Shown here in pieces: positions 33,160 to 40,729 of a stretch of DNA of 64,000 nucleotides (the stretch's first letter is position 1; each line of letters starts with the position of its first letter). The notes under the pieces were generated by a model. That model was given only the letters and a program-made list of their open reading frames with translations, was not told where the DNA came from and searched no databases. Made by a program: the position numbers and the translations under genes. This stretch comes from PALSA-911 sp963743035 (GTDB lineage Bacteria; Pseudomonadota; Alphaproteobacteria; Acetobacterales; Acetobacteraceae), in contig CAVUOB010000013.1 in the NCBI GenBank assembly GCA_963743035.1, positions 1-64,000 on the forward strand. The letters run 5' to 3'.

Positions 33160-34482
33160 TTATCCGACATGCTCGACCATCACTGCGCGCTTGAAGGCGG
33201 CGTTGGTCGCGGTGGGGATGGTGGTCGGATTGGTGGTTGTATCGGACGGGGTGCAGAAGCCGCCGATCCAATACCAGGACTGGGCGATGATCTGCTGCAG
33301 GCGGTCGATCGGCTCACGCGTTACCATCGCCACGCCGTCCACGAGCGAGACAATGCTGTCGGTCGGCGCGACATCGTCGGCCGCCATGCCGGCGAAATCG
33401 CCTTCGATCAGGGCGCCCTGGCCGCAAACGATGGGCCGGCGGACCATCAGGCCGGCGATGGAAGGATGCGGCTGGACATAGGCTTCGGTGGTGGGGATGA
33501 AGCGCAGGCCGAGGAAGTCGTTCACCATGCCCTGGCGGAACACCTGGTTCGCGGATGTCGCACCCTGGAAGAGCTGACGGAAATCGTTGTCGGCAAACAA
33601 CTGGCGGGCGGAGACCGGATCGAGATAGCAGTTGTAGACGCCGTCGATCTCCGGCACGGCGTTCAGGCGAAGCTTGGCGACGGCATCCAGCAGGTTGGAC
33701 ATTGTCAGCGTATCGCCAGCGACCAGGTTGGCCGTGTTGGATCGGCTGGAGGGGCGCACGATGACGGAGGCATTGGCCGCGGTGACGGCGACGCCGGCGG
33801 TGCCGTCCGCGACGCTGACCGTGGTGGACAAGGTCAGCGTGCCGGACAGGCCGCCAGGGGTGGTGGAGACGTTGGTGGCATCGACCGTGGTTCCGGTCAG
33901 CGTATACGCATCGACGCCGATGGTGACGGTGAGCGGAGCCGTCGCGCTGACCGGGGTCTGGACGCCGTTGACGAAGACGTACTGGAAGCCGCGGACGTCA
34001 TCGACATTGATCGTCGGGCCGGCCACGCCGAGCGTGGTGCGCACGCGGGTGTTGCCGCCGAAATAGGAGGCGAACAGAGCGTTGCGTGCAAGTTCGTCCA
34101 GCGATCGCGCCGCCTGCTCGCCGTTGATGAAGGCATTCTGCAGGAACTGGCTGGCGATGCCGACCCGGGCGGTGACCATATTTAGATCGGTGGTCGCGGC
34201 GTAATGGTTGATGGTCAGGGTGTACTGCTCGACGCCCCAGGTGGTGGGCGTTAGGCCATTGTCGAGGTTCGTGTTGGTGGCTGGCGGAAGCGGGGTGGTG
34301 ACGCTCGGCTTGAGGCCGGCGCGGGTCTTGGTGAGGGTTTCACCGATGCCGACTGCAATGTCTTCCCGGTCGGCGACCGCGCGATAGCCGAGACGGGATT
34401 GCAGCGCCTGCTGGAATTCACGTTCCAGGAAGCCCTGCTGGATGATCGGCTGCAGCGCGGCGGGAAAGTTCTGGATGCCCAT
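33160..34482 (-). CDS. Major capsid protein
   Basis: The 440-residue protein has N4-gp56/HK97-fold features: an N-terminal LQPIIQQGFLEREFQQALQS, then TTWGVEQYTLTINHYAATTD and SQFLQNAFINGEQAARSLDE (spine-helix-like), and a C-terminal GLRFIPTTEAYVQPHPSIAG with YWIGGFCTPSD. Residues about 165-255 are a Thr/Val-rich beta insertion, possibly a surface domain. It builds the icosahedral head. No prohead protease gene lies in the cluster. Confidence 0.85.
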   Translation of the reverse strand: MGIQNFPAALQPIIQQGFLEREFQQALQSRLGYRAVADREDIAVGIGETLTKTRAGLKPSVTTPLPPATNTNLDNGLTPTTWGVEQYTLTINHYAATTDLNMVTARVGIASQFLQNAFINGEQAARSLDELARNALFASYFGGNTRVRTTLGVAGPTINVDDVRGFQYVFVNGVQTPVSATAPLTVTIGVDAYTLTGTTVDATNVSTTPGGLSGTLTLSTTVSVADGTAGVAVTAANASVIVRPSSRSNTANLVAGDTLTMSNLLDAVAKLRLNAVPEIDGVYNCYLDPVSARQLFADNDFRQLFQGATSANQVFRQGMVNDFLGLRFIPTTEAYVQPHPSIAGLMVRRPIVCGQGALIEGDFAGMAADDVAPTDSIVSLVDGVAMVTREPIDRLQQIIAQSWYWIGGFCTPSDTTTNPTTIPTATNAAFKRAVMVEHVG

Positions 34483-34515
34483 GCGGGATATTCCTCTGAC
34501 TTAGGTATGGATGGA

Positions 34516-34923
34516 TCAGGTTCGGCGTTTGATGAGTTCCGCACGGGCGGCCCGGTATTCGGCGTCAGTCATTTCGGTCGCCAGCTTCTTGCGCGGCGGT
34601 TGGGCCGGCGGCGGGGTAGCGGGCGAGGAGGAGGATGCGGCGCCGAAGAGCCACGGTTTGGCCTGTCGCAGCCTGGACAGGATGTTTCCGGCATCTTCAA
34701 GCTCGCCGGATCTGGATAGTTTCATGCCCGACAGATCGATCAGCTTGAGGCCGTCGAGATCGACGATGCCGGCGCGGATGGCTTCTGCCTTAAGTTCCGC
34801 GCGCACCAGCCGTGCTTCGGTCTCGGCCCGGGTGGCGGCAAGTTGATGTTCCAGGGCGTCGGCACGGGCGCGCAGCTCAGCGAGCGGGTCAGGAGCGTCT
34901 TGCGGCTGTTCTGGAATGGTCAT
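34516..34923 (-). CDS. Scaffolding-like protein
   Basis: This protein of 135 residues has an acidic N-terminus, a long heptad region (LAELRARADALEHQLAATRA and on to about residue 55), a Pro/Ser-rich linker and a basic end (MTDAEYRAARAELIKRRT). Coiled coil plus basic tail, encoded between portal and capsid, is the usual plan of phage scaffolds. Its ATG overlaps the portal stop (TGATG). It is assigned by architecture and order. Confidence 0.75.
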   Translation of the reverse strand: MTIPEQPQDAPDPLAELRARADALEHQLAATRAETEARLVRAELKAEAIRAGIVDLDGLKLIDLSGMKLSRSGELEDAGNILSRLRQAKPWLFGAASSSSPATPPPAQPPRKKLATEMTDAEYRAARAELIKRRT

Positions 34924-36341
34924 CAGGCCTTCCTGAGCGGTTTACGGGATGCTGCAATTCGCGCGAGCTCGGCCGGCACGTCCTCGATGTCGTAGGTGTC
35001 GGCGATGGATTGCACGGCGGTCTGGCGGGAGATCTGGCCGGAGGCAGCGAGGGTGGCGAGGGTCTGGGCGTCCCGCTGGCGGTCCTCGGAGGTGGGGGGA
35101 TACCAGCGGGGCCATTTCAGGGTCAGACGCGCCGCCGGGTCGAGCGCCGGGATCTCCATGCCGAAAACCTTCAGCCGATAGGTGTTGGAGGCATGCAAGA
35201 CCATGCGGGCGAGCTGCAGCAGGGCGCCTTCGCCGTAGCTGACACGGAGATTGTCGGCGAGCCAGATCAGCCCCTGGTTCATCAGCTCCAGCGCGCGCCC
35301 GGATTGGGCTGCCGTGAGGCGATCGGCGCTGGCCCGGTTGCCGTGCACGCTTTCGAGCGCGAATTCGCGCAAGGTGCGGACATAGTCGATTACCGCGGCG
35401 GAAGCCGTGCCGCCGATTTCCAGCAGTTTCGCATCGCCTTTTTCGCTGACGACCAGCGCGTTGCCCGCGCCTTTGACGATCTCGGTATCGGCGGCGGCGG
35501 GTTCCTTGATCAGCAACGTGGGGTCCGAGCTGTATTTCAATCCCCGGCCGGCCTGGCTGAGCTGGTAGTCGATTTCGATCTGCGTCTCGATGGCGCTGCG
35601 AAAAGTGCAAGCGCCGTCATTGGCGTCGCCGGTGGCGGACAGGCCGGGGAGATTGCGGATCCAGGCGATGGGAACAAAGCCGAGCCCGTGGCGGACGCTT
35701 CTTTCGGGGTCGATTTCCGGTGGCTCGCTGCTGCCGACGGGTTGCGGCAGGTACCAGGTCTCGCCGCTGCTGTCCCAGCTGCGGGAGAACCAGTAGTCGA
35801 GGCCGGGATCGGCGATATCGTAGCCGGTGGCGGCCAGGAAATGCCCGGCGACCTTGTAGCGTTCGGTGACCGTCTTCAGCGCGTCCGGTGCCTCGGGGTC
35901 CCAGACCGGGGTCAGCCAGGTGGTGTCGAGGACGTCGAAGAAGATGCGGCCGCGCAACACGCGCAGCAGGATCGCGACCGAGCCTACCGATCCGCGAATA
36001 GCGGCCTCGGTCATGATCTGGTTGAGGCGGGTCTCCTTGGCGATGTCTGCCAGGGCGGCGCGGATCATCCGGTCGGCGCAGTCGATCGTCGGAAAATGCC
36101 CCTCGCTGAACAGCAGGGCGACGCTGTCTTCGACGACGATGCGGGACAGGGCGTAACGCACCGATGGACGGCGGTTGCGCAGCGGGATGTATTCGCCGCC
36201 GGCGCCCCGTTCCTCATGAAACTGGTAGGGCAGCACGTCGTAGAAGGTGCCGTCCAGCACGCGCTTCAGGATGTCCAGCGCGCGAGTGCGCGGGGGGTAG
36301 TCCCGATCCTGCGGGATCAGGTCGCAGATGGTTTCGAACAT
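34923..36341 (-). CDS. Portal protein
   Basis: The 472-residue protein has SPP1 gp6-like portal features: an N-terminal helical part, RMIRAALADIAKETRLNQIM, TEAAIRGSVGSVAILLRVLR, a long stem region (VIDYVRTLREFALESVHGNR, LTAAQSGRALELMNQGLIWL) and an acidic C-terminus. It forms the dodecameric DNA channel at the head vertex. It lies 7 bases after the terminase stop. Confidence 0.85.
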   Translation of the reverse strand: MFETICDLIPQDRDYPPRTRALDILKRVLDGTFYDVLPYQFHEERGAGGEYIPLRNRRPSVRYALSRIVVEDSVALLFSEGHFPTIDCADRMIRAALADIAKETRLNQIMTEAAIRGSVGSVAILLRVLRGRIFFDVLDTTWLTPVWDPEAPDALKTVTERYKVAGHFLAATGYDIADPGLDYWFSRSWDSSGETWYLPQPVGSSEPPEIDPERSVRHGLGFVPIAWIRNLPGLSATGDANDGACTFRSAIETQIEIDYQLSQAGRGLKYSSDPTLLIKEPAAADTEIVKGAGNALVVSEKGDAKLLEIGGTASAAVIDYVRTLREFALESVHGNRASADRLTAAQSGRALELMNQGLIWLADNLRVSYGEGALLQLARMVLHASNTYRLKVFGMEIPALDPAARLTLKWPRWYPPTSEDRQRDAQTLATLAASGQISRQTAVQSIADTYDIEDVPAELARIAASRKPLRKA

Positions 36342-36348
36342 GCGGGTC

Positions 36349-37764
36349 CTAACGGGCGAGGAAGGGCACGGTCATCCGCCGGGCCGGGGCGCCCTGCTCG
36401 ATCAGTGCGGCGAAGGCACGGGACAGGGCATCGACCTGGTCGTCCTTGACGCCATGCGGGAAGTCGCGGAGTTCCTCGATGAAGGCATGGTTCCAGGCGG
36501 CGCGAAGGATGGAGACATTGCCGGCCTCGATCTGGGCGGCAACGGGCGTGGCGCGGGACGTCTTCGAGCCTGTCTCGGAGGTGACGATGACATTGTAGCC
36601 GGCGAGTTGGCTGACGAGGTAGCTGGCGACGAAGCCGCCGGCCGAACCGGGATCCTTCGGCAGAGAGATGGTCACCGACCTTCCGTCGAGCTTGGCGGTG
36701 TGCAGGATGGCTTCCTCGACCTGATGGGGGCTGCCCTGCAGGCGGACGACGTCGGTGATCGTGAAGTGATGATCATCGCTGCAGTGCAACCTGATGCCGG
36801 CGGTCCAGTCCGGGTCGTTGTCGGACCGCCTGGGCGTGGCGGCGAGATCCCAGGCGCGGACCGCACGACCGGGTGGCGGGGGCGTGTCGAGGATCTCGAG
36901 TGATCGCACGGCGAACAATGTGCCGTGGGCGGGACGCGGGGTCTGCTGGTACATGGCCGACCAGACCCGGTGACCGACGGTGAGGCGCTTGCGCTGGAGG
37001 GCGTCGGCGCTTTCCCATTCGGGCCAGAGGGGCGCGCCATCGGGGCGGCCCAGCGGATCGTCCGGCTCGGCCAGGGCCGGGAGGCGAAGCACACGCCATT
37101 GACCTTGCTGATGGGCCAGCAGCCGGCCGCCTAGGTCGTCTTCATGCCAGCGGGTCATGATCAGCACGATGCGGCCGCCCGGTTTGAGGCGGGTGATCAG
37201 GTCCGCACGGTACCAGTTCCAGACGAGATCGCGGTAATGGGCACTGTCAGCCTCCGCATGGGATTTGATCGGATCGTCGAGGATGGCGAGGTCCGCCCGG
37301 CGACCGGTAACCGGTCCGCGAATGCCGGCGGCAAAATAATCTCCCCCGGCGGAGGTGCGCCATCGTCCGGCCGCCCGGCTGTGCGGGGCCAGGCTGTAGC
37401 CAAGCCGTTCGCCTTGCGCGGCGACGACATCGCGGACCTGACGACCGAAGTGGTGGGCGAGGTCCGCGGTGTGGGACGCCGCGATGATCGAGCTTTTGGG
37501 GTGCTGGGTGAACCACCAGGCGGGGAAGAGCACCGAGGCGTAGGTGGATTTTGCGCTGCCGGGCGGCAGCAGAAGCATGAGGCGGTCGGTGGCGCCGGTT
37601 GCCACCCGTTCCAACTCGGAAATCAGCAGATGGTGGTGCGCCGCAGGGGACTGGCCCAGAGGGGCCAGCGCCAGCCTGGCCCAGTCAGTCAGGCTGGTGC
37701 GGATCGTCTGGCGGGTCGTCTGCTCCTGGGTGAGCCGCCGCCAGTCTGGTTTCGAGCTCTTCAT
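36349..37764 (-). CDS. Terminase large subunit
   Basis: The 471-residue packaging motor has Walker A PPGSAKSTYAS and Walker B RADLAILDDPIKS. An Asp-rich nuclease domain lies in the C-terminal half (VRAWDLAATPRRSDNDPDWT; DPGSAGGFVASYLV; QVDALSRAFAAL). The ATPase drives DNA into the head and the RNase H-like nuclease cuts it. The start at 37764 lies inside the small subunit gene (80-base overlap), and the conserved block LAPLGQSPAAHHHLLISELE follows normally, so the overlap is probably real. No inactivating change is seen. Confidence 0.92.
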   Translation of the reverse strand: MKSSKPDWRRLTQEQTTRQTIRTSLTDWARLALAPLGQSPAAHHHLLISELERVATGATDRLMLLLPPGSAKSTYASVLFPAWWFTQHPKSSIIAASHTADLAHHFGRQVRDVVAAQGERLGYSLAPHSRAAGRWRTSAGGDYFAAGIRGPVTGRRADLAILDDPIKSHAEADSAHYRDLVWNWYRADLITRLKPGGRIVLIMTRWHEDDLGGRLLAHQQGQWRVLRLPALAEPDDPLGRPDGAPLWPEWESADALQRKRLTVGHRVWSAMYQQTPRPAHGTLFAVRSLEILDTPPPPGRAVRAWDLAATPRRSDNDPDWTAGIRLHCSDDHHFTITDVVRLQGSPHQVEEAILHTAKLDGRSVTISLPKDPGSAGGFVASYLVSQLAGYNVIVTSETGSKTSRATPVAAQIEAGNVSILRAAWNHAFIEELRDFPHGVKDDQVDALSRAFAALIEQGAPARRMTVPFLAR

Positions 37765-37939
37765 CCGTCAGACGATGCAGTTCCGTTCGGGGGTCGGCGG
37801 GACCGGCGGCGGCAGTCCGGCGGGGATGGACGTAGGGGGCGGCGATCTTGGCGATCGCCATGGCGCCGCCATGATCGCCCTCAGACCATTTCTGCCGCAT
37901 GATGGACAGCAGAATGTCGAGTGGCGTGGGGTTTTGCAT
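37685..37939 (-). CDS. Terminase small subunit-like protein
   Basis: The 84-residue protein starts at ATG 37939 (MQNPTPLDILLSIMRQKWSE) and has the AIAKIAAPYVHPR block seen in small terminases of alphaproteobacterial phages. The C-terminus is acidic and Pro-rich. It recognises DNA for packaging with the large subunit. It is the first gene of the leftward cluster. The 61 bases to the divergent lipoprotein gene must contain the cluster promoter, but I could not identify it with confidence. Confidence 0.78.
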   Translation of the reverse strand: MQNPTPLDILLSIMRQKWSEGDHGGAMAIAKIAAPYVHPRRTAAAGPADPRTELHRLTDEELETRLAAAHPGADDPPDDPHQPD

Positions 37940-38000
37940 GGTGACAGAGGTCTGTGTGACTGCAGCGGTACGCGGTGTAGCGCGCGTGTCTGCATCATGG

Positions 38001-38474
38001 ATGAATTTATACGATTTCCTGGGGCATCTGGGCAAGGCAAAATTTCCTCTTGTCGGCTTTTTTTCTTATGGCGTTCGGATCGGCCTTCTTCTTTTGCTGG
38101 CCGGCTGCGCAGGGGGCGATCCGGCAGCGATCCTGCAGTCCGGGCGGGTGGTGGGAATCGGCGGCCTGGAGGGTCGCTGGGCCGGCCCCGTATCGCCGGA
38201 AGGGGCTGGATGCGGCAGCGCGACGACGGGATTGATGAATATCGGCCAGGGGAGCTTCGGTTTCGCGCCGTTTCAGAACACCGTGGCCATTCGCGGCAAG
38301 GTCGGTCCTGATGACACGCTCGAGGGGACGTTGGAGCGCGTTGGCGGTGACAAGCAGACGCTGACCATCACGCTGCGGGCCCGAGTTGTCCACAAAGCGG
38401 ATGAGGCGGATCGTATCGAAGGGGATCTGGTCTCCGGGCGGTGCCGATGGGCGGTGAAATTAATGAGAGGGTAA
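38001..38474 (+). CDS. Putative lipoprotein
   Basis: The 157-residue protein has a hydrophobic segment RIGLLLLLAGC ending in a lipobox (LAGC, Cys about residue 36), so it should be lipidated and exported. The first 20 residues before it are unusually long, and the start may lie further downstream at a non-ATG codon. The mature part (GLEGRWAGPVSPEGAGCGSA ... GRCRWAVKLMRG) is small and beta-rich with two more Cys. It diverges from the terminase gene. It could be a host gene or a moron. The function is unknown. Confidence 0.7.
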   Translation: MNLYDFLGHLGKAKFPLVGFFSYGVRIGLLLLLAGCAGGDPAAILQSGRVVGIGGLEGRWAGPVSPEGAGCGSATTGLMNIGQGSFGFAPFQNTVAIRGKVGPDDTLEGTLERVGGDKQTLTITLRARVVHKADEADRIEGDLVSGRCRWAVKLMRG

Positions 38475-38628
38475 CAATTAACGGTCTTTCACGGAAAATT
38501 TCCGGCAATTAACGATGTAACCATGGGTTGAAATCTTTAATAATAATTAACCGCGCCTGACACTGTGTGTGTCCGGCGAACCCGAGAGGGGTCCGGCCGG
38601 TCAGGGCTTTTCATCGTCGGGGAGTGGT

Positions 38629-39174
38629 ATGGGACACGTAATCAACAACGATCCGAACTGGACTGATGTGAATTTCTGGGACGACGCCGAACCCGCATCG
38701 CCGGCACCGGCGAACAGGCGCTCCGGCAGCGGTCGGCGGGGCAAGATCGAGACGATCGGTGCCCAGCGGCGGGAACCGCTGGTACTGGCGGTAGAGGACC
38801 AGACCCGATTCTCGCCGGGTCTGGAGACGATCTGCGAATTCCTGGGGGTCAAGCTCGAGCAGGTGAACAGCCATCGCGACCTGGCGTCGCTGTTGAAGTT
38901 GCGGCGGCCGATGGCGGTTTTCTGTGAGCTGGATAGCCCGGGTCAGGATGGCTGCCACGTGATGAAGATCGTGGCCAAGCACGACCGGACGCTTCCCGTG
39001 CTTGTGGTGACCGGCGACGACCCGAGCCTGCTGGGTGCGGCGCAGGCCGTGGAGGAAATCTTCCATCTGACGGGGGTTGTCGTGTCCCAGCGCCTGCCGG
39101 CGATCGGAGAACTCGTTGAATTCCTGTTCTCGGCGGGTCGGAAGGGACGGTGCCTGAGCCTGATGCCGGGTTGA
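38629..39174 (+). CDS. Degenerate receiver-domain (response regulator-like) protein
   Basis: The product has 181 residues from ATG 38629 (GGGGAG upstream). The first 55 residues are polar and probably disordered. Residues about 60-175 have the receiver fold pattern: VLAVEDQTRF, then AVFCELDSPGQDGCHVMKIV where the phospho-acceptor Asp is replaced by Glu, then LPVLVVTGDDPS. The usual Lys-Pro near strand 5 is absent (VVSQRLPAIGEL). There is no DNA-binding domain. It is thus unlikely to be phosphorylated in the normal way. It could be a constitutive adaptor. It is preceded by an AT-rich intergenic stretch (38475-38628). Confidence 0.72.
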   Translation: MGHVINNDPNWTDVNFWDDAEPASPAPANRRSGSGRRGKIETIGAQRREPLVLAVEDQTRFSPGLETICEFLGVKLEQVNSHRDLASLLKLRRPMAVFCELDSPGQDGCHVMKIVAKHDRTLPVLVVTGDDPSLLGAAQAVEEIFHLTGVVVSQRLPAIGELVEFLFSAGRKGRCLSLMPG

Positions 39175-39207
39175 TGACGCCATTGGGAGCCTGATCGCGG
39201 GCTGCGG

Positions 39208-39991
39208 TCAGGCGTTCTTCTGGCCGACCGGGCATCGGCGGCGCTTGCGTGCCTGGGTGGCGTAGGCGCCGAAGGCGCGGTCGGGACGGGAATTGGGCTC
39301 CGCGACGCTGGCCCGGTAGGCGTCCCAATCCGCCGACGTGAGCGCGGCGAGGTCGGGCGCGAGCCCCGTGGAGGCAAGTGTTTCATCGCCGTATGCGTGG
39401 CGAGGGATGGGTTGGACCTGGGCGAGCGGGAAATCCGCTGCCAGGTGGATCGGGGTGTGGCTACGGGTGAAGCGCAGATTGGTGAACAGCGGGCCGAACC
39501 ATCGGTCGGACTCGACGATGCCTTCATAGAGGGCATAGCCGCCGGACAGGGCCAGGTTAGCGGGCGGGCGGATCAGCAGAACTCCAATCCGGCGCGGTGC
39601 GGGCGATCAGACCGCTCCAGATCTGCAGGGTGCCTGGCTCCGGCAGAACGGTGAGGAAAGGAGGGGCACAACCGGCGAGATCGGCCGGCGCCGCAGCGTC
39701 GAAGGCCGAGGAAAAACCCGGAAACTGGGCGGCGGTAAGGGCCAGCCAGTCATCCCTGTAGCGCCAGAAGACCGTGTCACCGTCCCATAGCAGCGTCAGG
39801 TCGGTCGGTGGGAATACCCACCATCCGAAGGCGGCGGCGGATGTCGCGGCTTCGCAGTAGCGCGTGGCGCGCGTGGGTAGCGTTCCGGCAGCGGAGCGGT
39901 CAGCGCGCATCGGCGCCCGGGCCTGTTCGATGAGCCGGTGGAAATGGACGATCGGCGCCCTGGCGGCTTCGACGGGGGAAGGCTGCGGCAT
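39208..39991 (-). pseudogene. DUF6065-like protein, interrupted by a +1 frameshift
   Basis: From ATG 39991 (MPQPSPVEAARAPIVHFHRL) the frame runs through EAATSAAAFGWWVFPPTDLT to IWSGLIARTAPDWS. The natural continuation, LLIRPPANLALSGGYALYEG, is one base over (extra base within 39577-39583). From there the frame is open through HTPIHLAADFPLAQVQPIPR to TGA 39208-39210. The whole would be about 260 residues, soluble and Trp-rich. I assign DUF6065 from the FGWWVFPP and ADFPLAQVQP blocks. The biochemical role of this family is not known to me. It follows the repeat-peptide gene on the same strand. Confidence 0.65.
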
Positions 39992-40032
39992 GACCGGTTT
40001 TCCTGGTTGGGGCCGGGTTGGACAGGCAGTGA

Positions 40033-40067
40033 AAAGGCCAGGGGAGCTATCCACTTCCCTGGCCTTT
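40033..40067 (-). terminator. Hairpin between the repeat peptide and the DUF6065-like gene
   Basis: AAAGGCCAGGGGAG (40033-40046) pairs with CTTCCCTGGCCTTT (40054-40067) through a 14-bp stem with one wobble and a 7-base loop. A short T run follows on the minus strand. It could end or attenuate transcription from the peptide gene before the DUF6065-like gene, giving more peptide than enzyme. Confidence 0.65.
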
Positions 40068-40114
40068 GGTTACTGGAGAATCTTCCAGCGTGACAGCGCT
40101 CCAATGGAGGTTTG

Positions 40115-40163
40115 CGAGCGATTCCAGGATCTTGGGATCGCAGCGCAATTCCAATCAGGCTGG
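40115..40163. repeat. 49-bp intergenic repeat, copy 1
   Basis: It begins CGAGCGATTCCAGG and matches 42863-42911 at 37 of 49 positions in the same orientation. Each copy holds two GCRATTCCA boxes around a conserved TCTTGGGATCGC core. The copies bracket the repeat peptide and BTAD regulator genes. Confidence 0.6.
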
Positions 40164-40170
40164 TGTTGGG

Positions 40171-40341
40171 CTAGGCGTTGGGCAGGCGGAAGCCGCCGCC
40201 GACGCGGATGCGGGCGTTATCGGCGATTTCCGCCGCCGGGAGCCGGAAGCCGCCCCCGACGCGGATACTGCCGCTATCCGCGATGGAGGTTTCCGGCTGG
40301 GCGGGTTTGGGTAGGGGGGCGTTCCAGGGGAGCTGGGTCAT
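40171..40341 (-). CDS. 56-residue protein with two near-identical repeats
   Basis: The frame starts at ATG 40341 (GGAAGGA 7 bases upstream), reads MTQLPWNAPLPKPAQPETS as a Pro-rich leader, then carries two 16-residue units, IADSGSIRVGGGFRLP and IADNARIRVGGGFRLP, separated by AAE and followed by NA. The units differ at three residues. It has its own promoter (40525-40552). No family is recognised. A short leader followed by repeated Gly-rich cores is reminiscent of multi-core precursor peptides, but this is an inference from layout. It could also be a small structural or adaptor protein. Confidence 0.7.
   Translation of the reverse strand: MTQLPWNAPLPKPAQPETSIADSGSIRVGGGFRLPAAEIADNARIRVGGGFRLPNA
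40180..40284. repeat. Internal tandem repeat within the small protein gene
   Basis: Two 48-bp units (40237-40284 and 40180-40227) encode the IADxxxIRVGGGFRLP repeats. Differences fall partly at third codon positions (for example GGG/GGC in the Gly codons), which suggests selection on the protein sequence rather than recent duplication. Confidence 0.75.
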
Positions 40342-40729
40342 ATAGGGTCCTTCCGACCGATGTGGAGGATGTCAACGGGTGAGTGGATGATCCGAACCGC
40401 TGCTTCACCCCCGAGCACGCGGTCGCGCGCCCGTGGTGCCGGATGCAAACATCCGACGGCGAGAACGCGAAAAACGGATTTGGGGGGAAAACCTACGGGC
40501 GCAGTACGCCTGCTGACGCCGGGACGCTAGGCTGAGCCCAATGGCGCGTCAAGACAATTTTCCTAGTTTCAGACTGATAATGATTGTTGCCGGTTCGTTA
40601 AACTCACGATAATGTGAGCACGATATTTCACCTATGGGTTGCGTCTGGGCGTCGGCACCTGGCTGGGGAAGTTTCGGTAATCATACGTTGCCTCACATAG
40701 AAAGAGACCGAGTCAAGTCCAGCCTGGCA
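40342..40729. other. Divergent intergenic region between peptide and BTAD regulator
   Basis: 388 bases without a convincing gene. It contains the leftward promoter at 40525-40552, an AT-rich stretch (about 40551-40640) and an inverted repeat CTCAC-N6-GTGAG at 40603-40618 that could be an operator for the regulator encoded to the right. An alternative upstream start for the regulator (ATG 40634) lies in it. Confidence 0.55.
40525..40552 (-). promoter_or_regulatory. Promoter of the repeat-peptide gene
   Basis: On the minus strand TTGACG (40547-40552) and CTAGCG (40525-40530) are 16 bases apart. This matches the promoters of the two amidohydrolases. The transcript would have a leader of about 180 bases before ATG 40341. 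Confidence 0.5.

Larger units (their letters stand above)
12103..37939 (-). mobile_element. Contractile-tailed phage-like / GTA-like morphogenesis cluster
   Basis: About 26 kb of leftward genes with many 1- and 4-base overlaps encode DNA packaging, head, contractile tail, baseplate, fibres and lysis in normal myovirus order. Because terminase, portal and capsid are present, it is not a tailocin. No integrase, excisionase, repressor, replication or recombination gene is present, and I found no repeat shared by the two edges that could be att. The lysis module includes a holin of the GTA 3-TM type. The gene content fits a domesticated gene-transfer agent with a contractile tail, or a prophage stripped of its early region. 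Single-base frameshifts in three genes argue for some decay, unless they are assembly errors. Confidence 0.75.

Noticed and set aside
12103..37939. Tailocin (headless contractile bacteriocin)
   Set aside because: Terminase, portal, scaffold-like and capsid genes are all present and apparently intact, so the particle should package DNA.
12033..38000. att-type direct repeats at the edges of the phage-like cluster
   Set aside because: Reading the two edge intergenic stretches showed no shared sequence beyond chance length, and no tRNA gene is at either edge.
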